Shown here piece after piece: positions 7,471-7,841 of a DNA stretch of 7,841 bases. Under the pieces are notes generated by a model. It was not told where the DNA came from and did no database searches. It saw nothing but the letters and a program-made list of their open reading frames with translations. The position numbers and the translations under genes were made by a program. Position 1 is the stretch's first letter. The number at the start of each line of letters is the position of its first letter. Source of the DNA: an uncultured Flavobacteriales bacterium (GTDB lineage Bacteria; Bacteroidota; Bacteroidia; Flavobacteriales_E; Vicingaceae); the NCBI GenBank assembly GCA_937925525.1, contig CALALS010000098.1, positions 1 through 7,841 of the forward strand, read 5' to 3'.

Positions 7471-7478
7471 CAAAAGTA
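7471..7478 (-). promoter_or_regulatory. Putative gpsA -7 box, implying a leaderless or near-leaderless mRNA
   Basis: On the - strand this reads TACTTTTG, an exact match to TAnnTTTG. It ends five bases before the gpsA ATG, so transcription would begin at or beside the start codon. TTTG elements lie 15 bases (7494-7497) and 26 bases (7505-7508) upstream, neither at the preferred 19-21 base spacing. Confidence 0.45.
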
Positions 7479-7507
7479 TAAATATAAGCTTCACAAAAAT
7501 TTAACAA

Positions 7508-7526
7508 AAATTTATCGAATAAATTT
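7508..7526. repeat. 19-base palindrome between gpsA and the small membrane gene
   Basis: AAATTTAT (7508-7515) and ATAAATTT (7519-7526) form a perfect 8-base inverted repeat around the 3-base centre CGA. It lies between the divergent promoters and overlaps the -33 candidate (7524-7527) of the + strand promoter. That is a plausible place for a repressor dimer that could affect both directions. All arm bases are A or T, so chance is a real alternative in this AT-rich stretch. Confidence 0.5.
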
Positions 7527-7556
7527 GGTGTTTCGTCTAAAAAAACCCTACTTTTG
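7524..7556 (+). promoter_or_regulatory. Putative promoter of the small membrane protein gene
   Basis: TTTG at 7524-7527 and TACTTTTG at 7549-7556 are exact matches to the Bacteroidota -33 (TTTG) and -7 (TAnnTTTG) elements with a 21-base spacer, within the expected range. This is the best promoter in the window. Transcription would start near 7563, leaving a leader of about 120 bases before the ATG at 7685. Confidence 0.55.
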
Positions 7557-7564
7557 TCGAAACA
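7529..7564. repeat. Long-spaced inverted repeat flanking the -7 box
   Basis: TGTTTCG (7529-7535) and CGAAACA (7558-7564) are perfect 7-base inverted copies separated by 22 bases. One arm lies in the promoter spacer just after the -33 element. The other follows the -7 box and covers the predicted transcription start. The arrangement suits two half-sites of a regulator, but nothing in the window identifies one. Confidence 0.4.
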
Positions 7565-7581
7565 AAATCAAAAAGCAACCG

Positions 7582-7589
7582 TATCTTTG
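7582..7589 (+). promoter_or_regulatory. Second -7 box upstream of the small membrane gene
   Basis: TATCTTTG is an exact TAnnTTTG match 26 bases after the first -7 box. Its only upstream TTTG (7553-7556, part of the first box) is 25 bases away, longer than usual. It may be an alternative start, giving a leader of about 90 bases, or a chance match. Confidence 0.3.
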
Positions 7590-7684
7590 AAATAATTAAC
7601 CGCTCCTTTTGAAATTACTACCGCTTATGAAATGCGCCAAACAAATAGAAAAAAGCTGCGTTTAAGAACTCAAAGAAAGATGTT

Positions 7685-7792
7685 ATGGAAACAATTACAA
7701 CCAAAACCAAAATCAGAGAGCTTGCCAAATCCTTAGGAGTGGCAGTTCTGATACTAGCATTTTTATTATTGTTAGTAGTATCATTTACGTAA
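7685..7792 (+). CDS. Small single-pass membrane protein, 35 residues
   Basis: A short gene starting at ATG 7685 and ending at TAA 7790. The peptide has a polar, mildly basic N-terminus (METITTKTKIRELAKSLG, net charge about +2) followed by an uninterrupted hydrophobic helix from about residue 19 to 34 (VAVLILAFLLLLVVSF). The charge pattern predicts an N-in, C-out single-pass protein. The upstream frame is closed by TAG at 7646 with no ATG, GTG or TTG between, so the start is unambiguous if the gene is real. It is preceded by the best promoter-like sequence in the window. I recognise no family and assign no function; other bacterial microproteins of this shape regulate transporters, kinases or stress responses, or act as toxins. 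A clean 16-residue hydrophobic run in one frame of so short an ORF argues for a real gene, but there is no homology evidence. Confidence 0.55.
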   Translation: METITTKTKIRELAKSLGVAVLILAFLLLLVVSFT

Positions 7793-7841
7793 CCCCTAGT
7801 TTAATCAACCAATAACCGTTGGAAGACAAGAAAGCTCTGCT

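Noticed and set aside
7466..7507. 14-residue N-terminal extension of GpsA from a TTG
   Set aside because: It precedes the Rossmann strand unnecessarily, overlaps an exact -7 box, and the ATG at 7465 gives the normal family length.
7632..7736. 34-codon basic ORF (starts MRQTNRKKLRLRTQRK) overlapping the small membrane gene in another frame
   Set aside because: Its composition is what the other frame's A-rich codons would give, and it has no hydrophobic or other structured segment. The membrane-helix frame is the better candidate, though this one is not excluded.
7793..7841. Short dyad CCAA-N6-TTGG (7809-7822) after the small membrane gene
   Set aside because: A 4-base stem with no T run is not a convincing terminator; nothing else is visible before the window ends.

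Overview
The window is AT-rich DNA, most likely from a member of the Bacteroidota. Three things point there. The large sensor protein has the propeller / Y_Y_Y / SpoIIE-phosphatase layout typical of that phylum. GpsA and UvrC carry phylum-style motif variants (for example GGGSW and GPCHAEEVA in GpsA). Start codons lack Shine-Dalgarno sequences, while TAnnTTTG boxes, the Bacteroidota -7 promoter element, sit just upstream of several genes. The genus or family cannot be resolved by eye.

Layout. From 1 to about 6457 four genes run on the + strand: the 3' end of a family 2 glycosyltransferase (2-403), a PfkB-family sugar/nucleoside kinase (442-1374), uvrC (1406-3196), and a 1068-residue sensor phosphatase (3251-6457). 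They are separated by only 38, 31 and 54 bases, so read-through is possible. However, -7-like boxes before the last three suggest each can also start its own transcript. gpsA (6458-7465) lies on the - strand and converges on the sensor gene with no intergenic base. Upstream of gpsA is a divergent regulatory region (7466-7684) with promoter boxes for both directions, a 19-base palindrome and a long-spaced inverted repeat. It leads to a 35-codon gene for a single-pass membrane microprotein (7685-7792). The last 49 bases hold nothing I can identify.

How the genes relate. Most are housekeeping: lipid-linked sugar transfer, sugar or nucleoside phosphorylation, nucleotide excision repair, and glycerol-3-phosphate synthesis for phospholipids. 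They do not form one pathway. The distinctive element is the sensor: a signal peptide, about 14 propeller blades (probably two seven-bladed propellers), a Y_Y_Y domain, one membrane helix, a coiled coil and a PP2C/SpoIIE phosphatase whose metal-binding motifs are all present. It resembles a hybrid two-component sensor whose kinase half has been replaced by a phosphatase. Its partner is not encoded here. The second item of interest is the small membrane protein and its elaborate upstream region. I see no CRISPR array, tRNA, rRNA, insertion sequence or phage gene, and no convincing previously undescribed multi-gene system.
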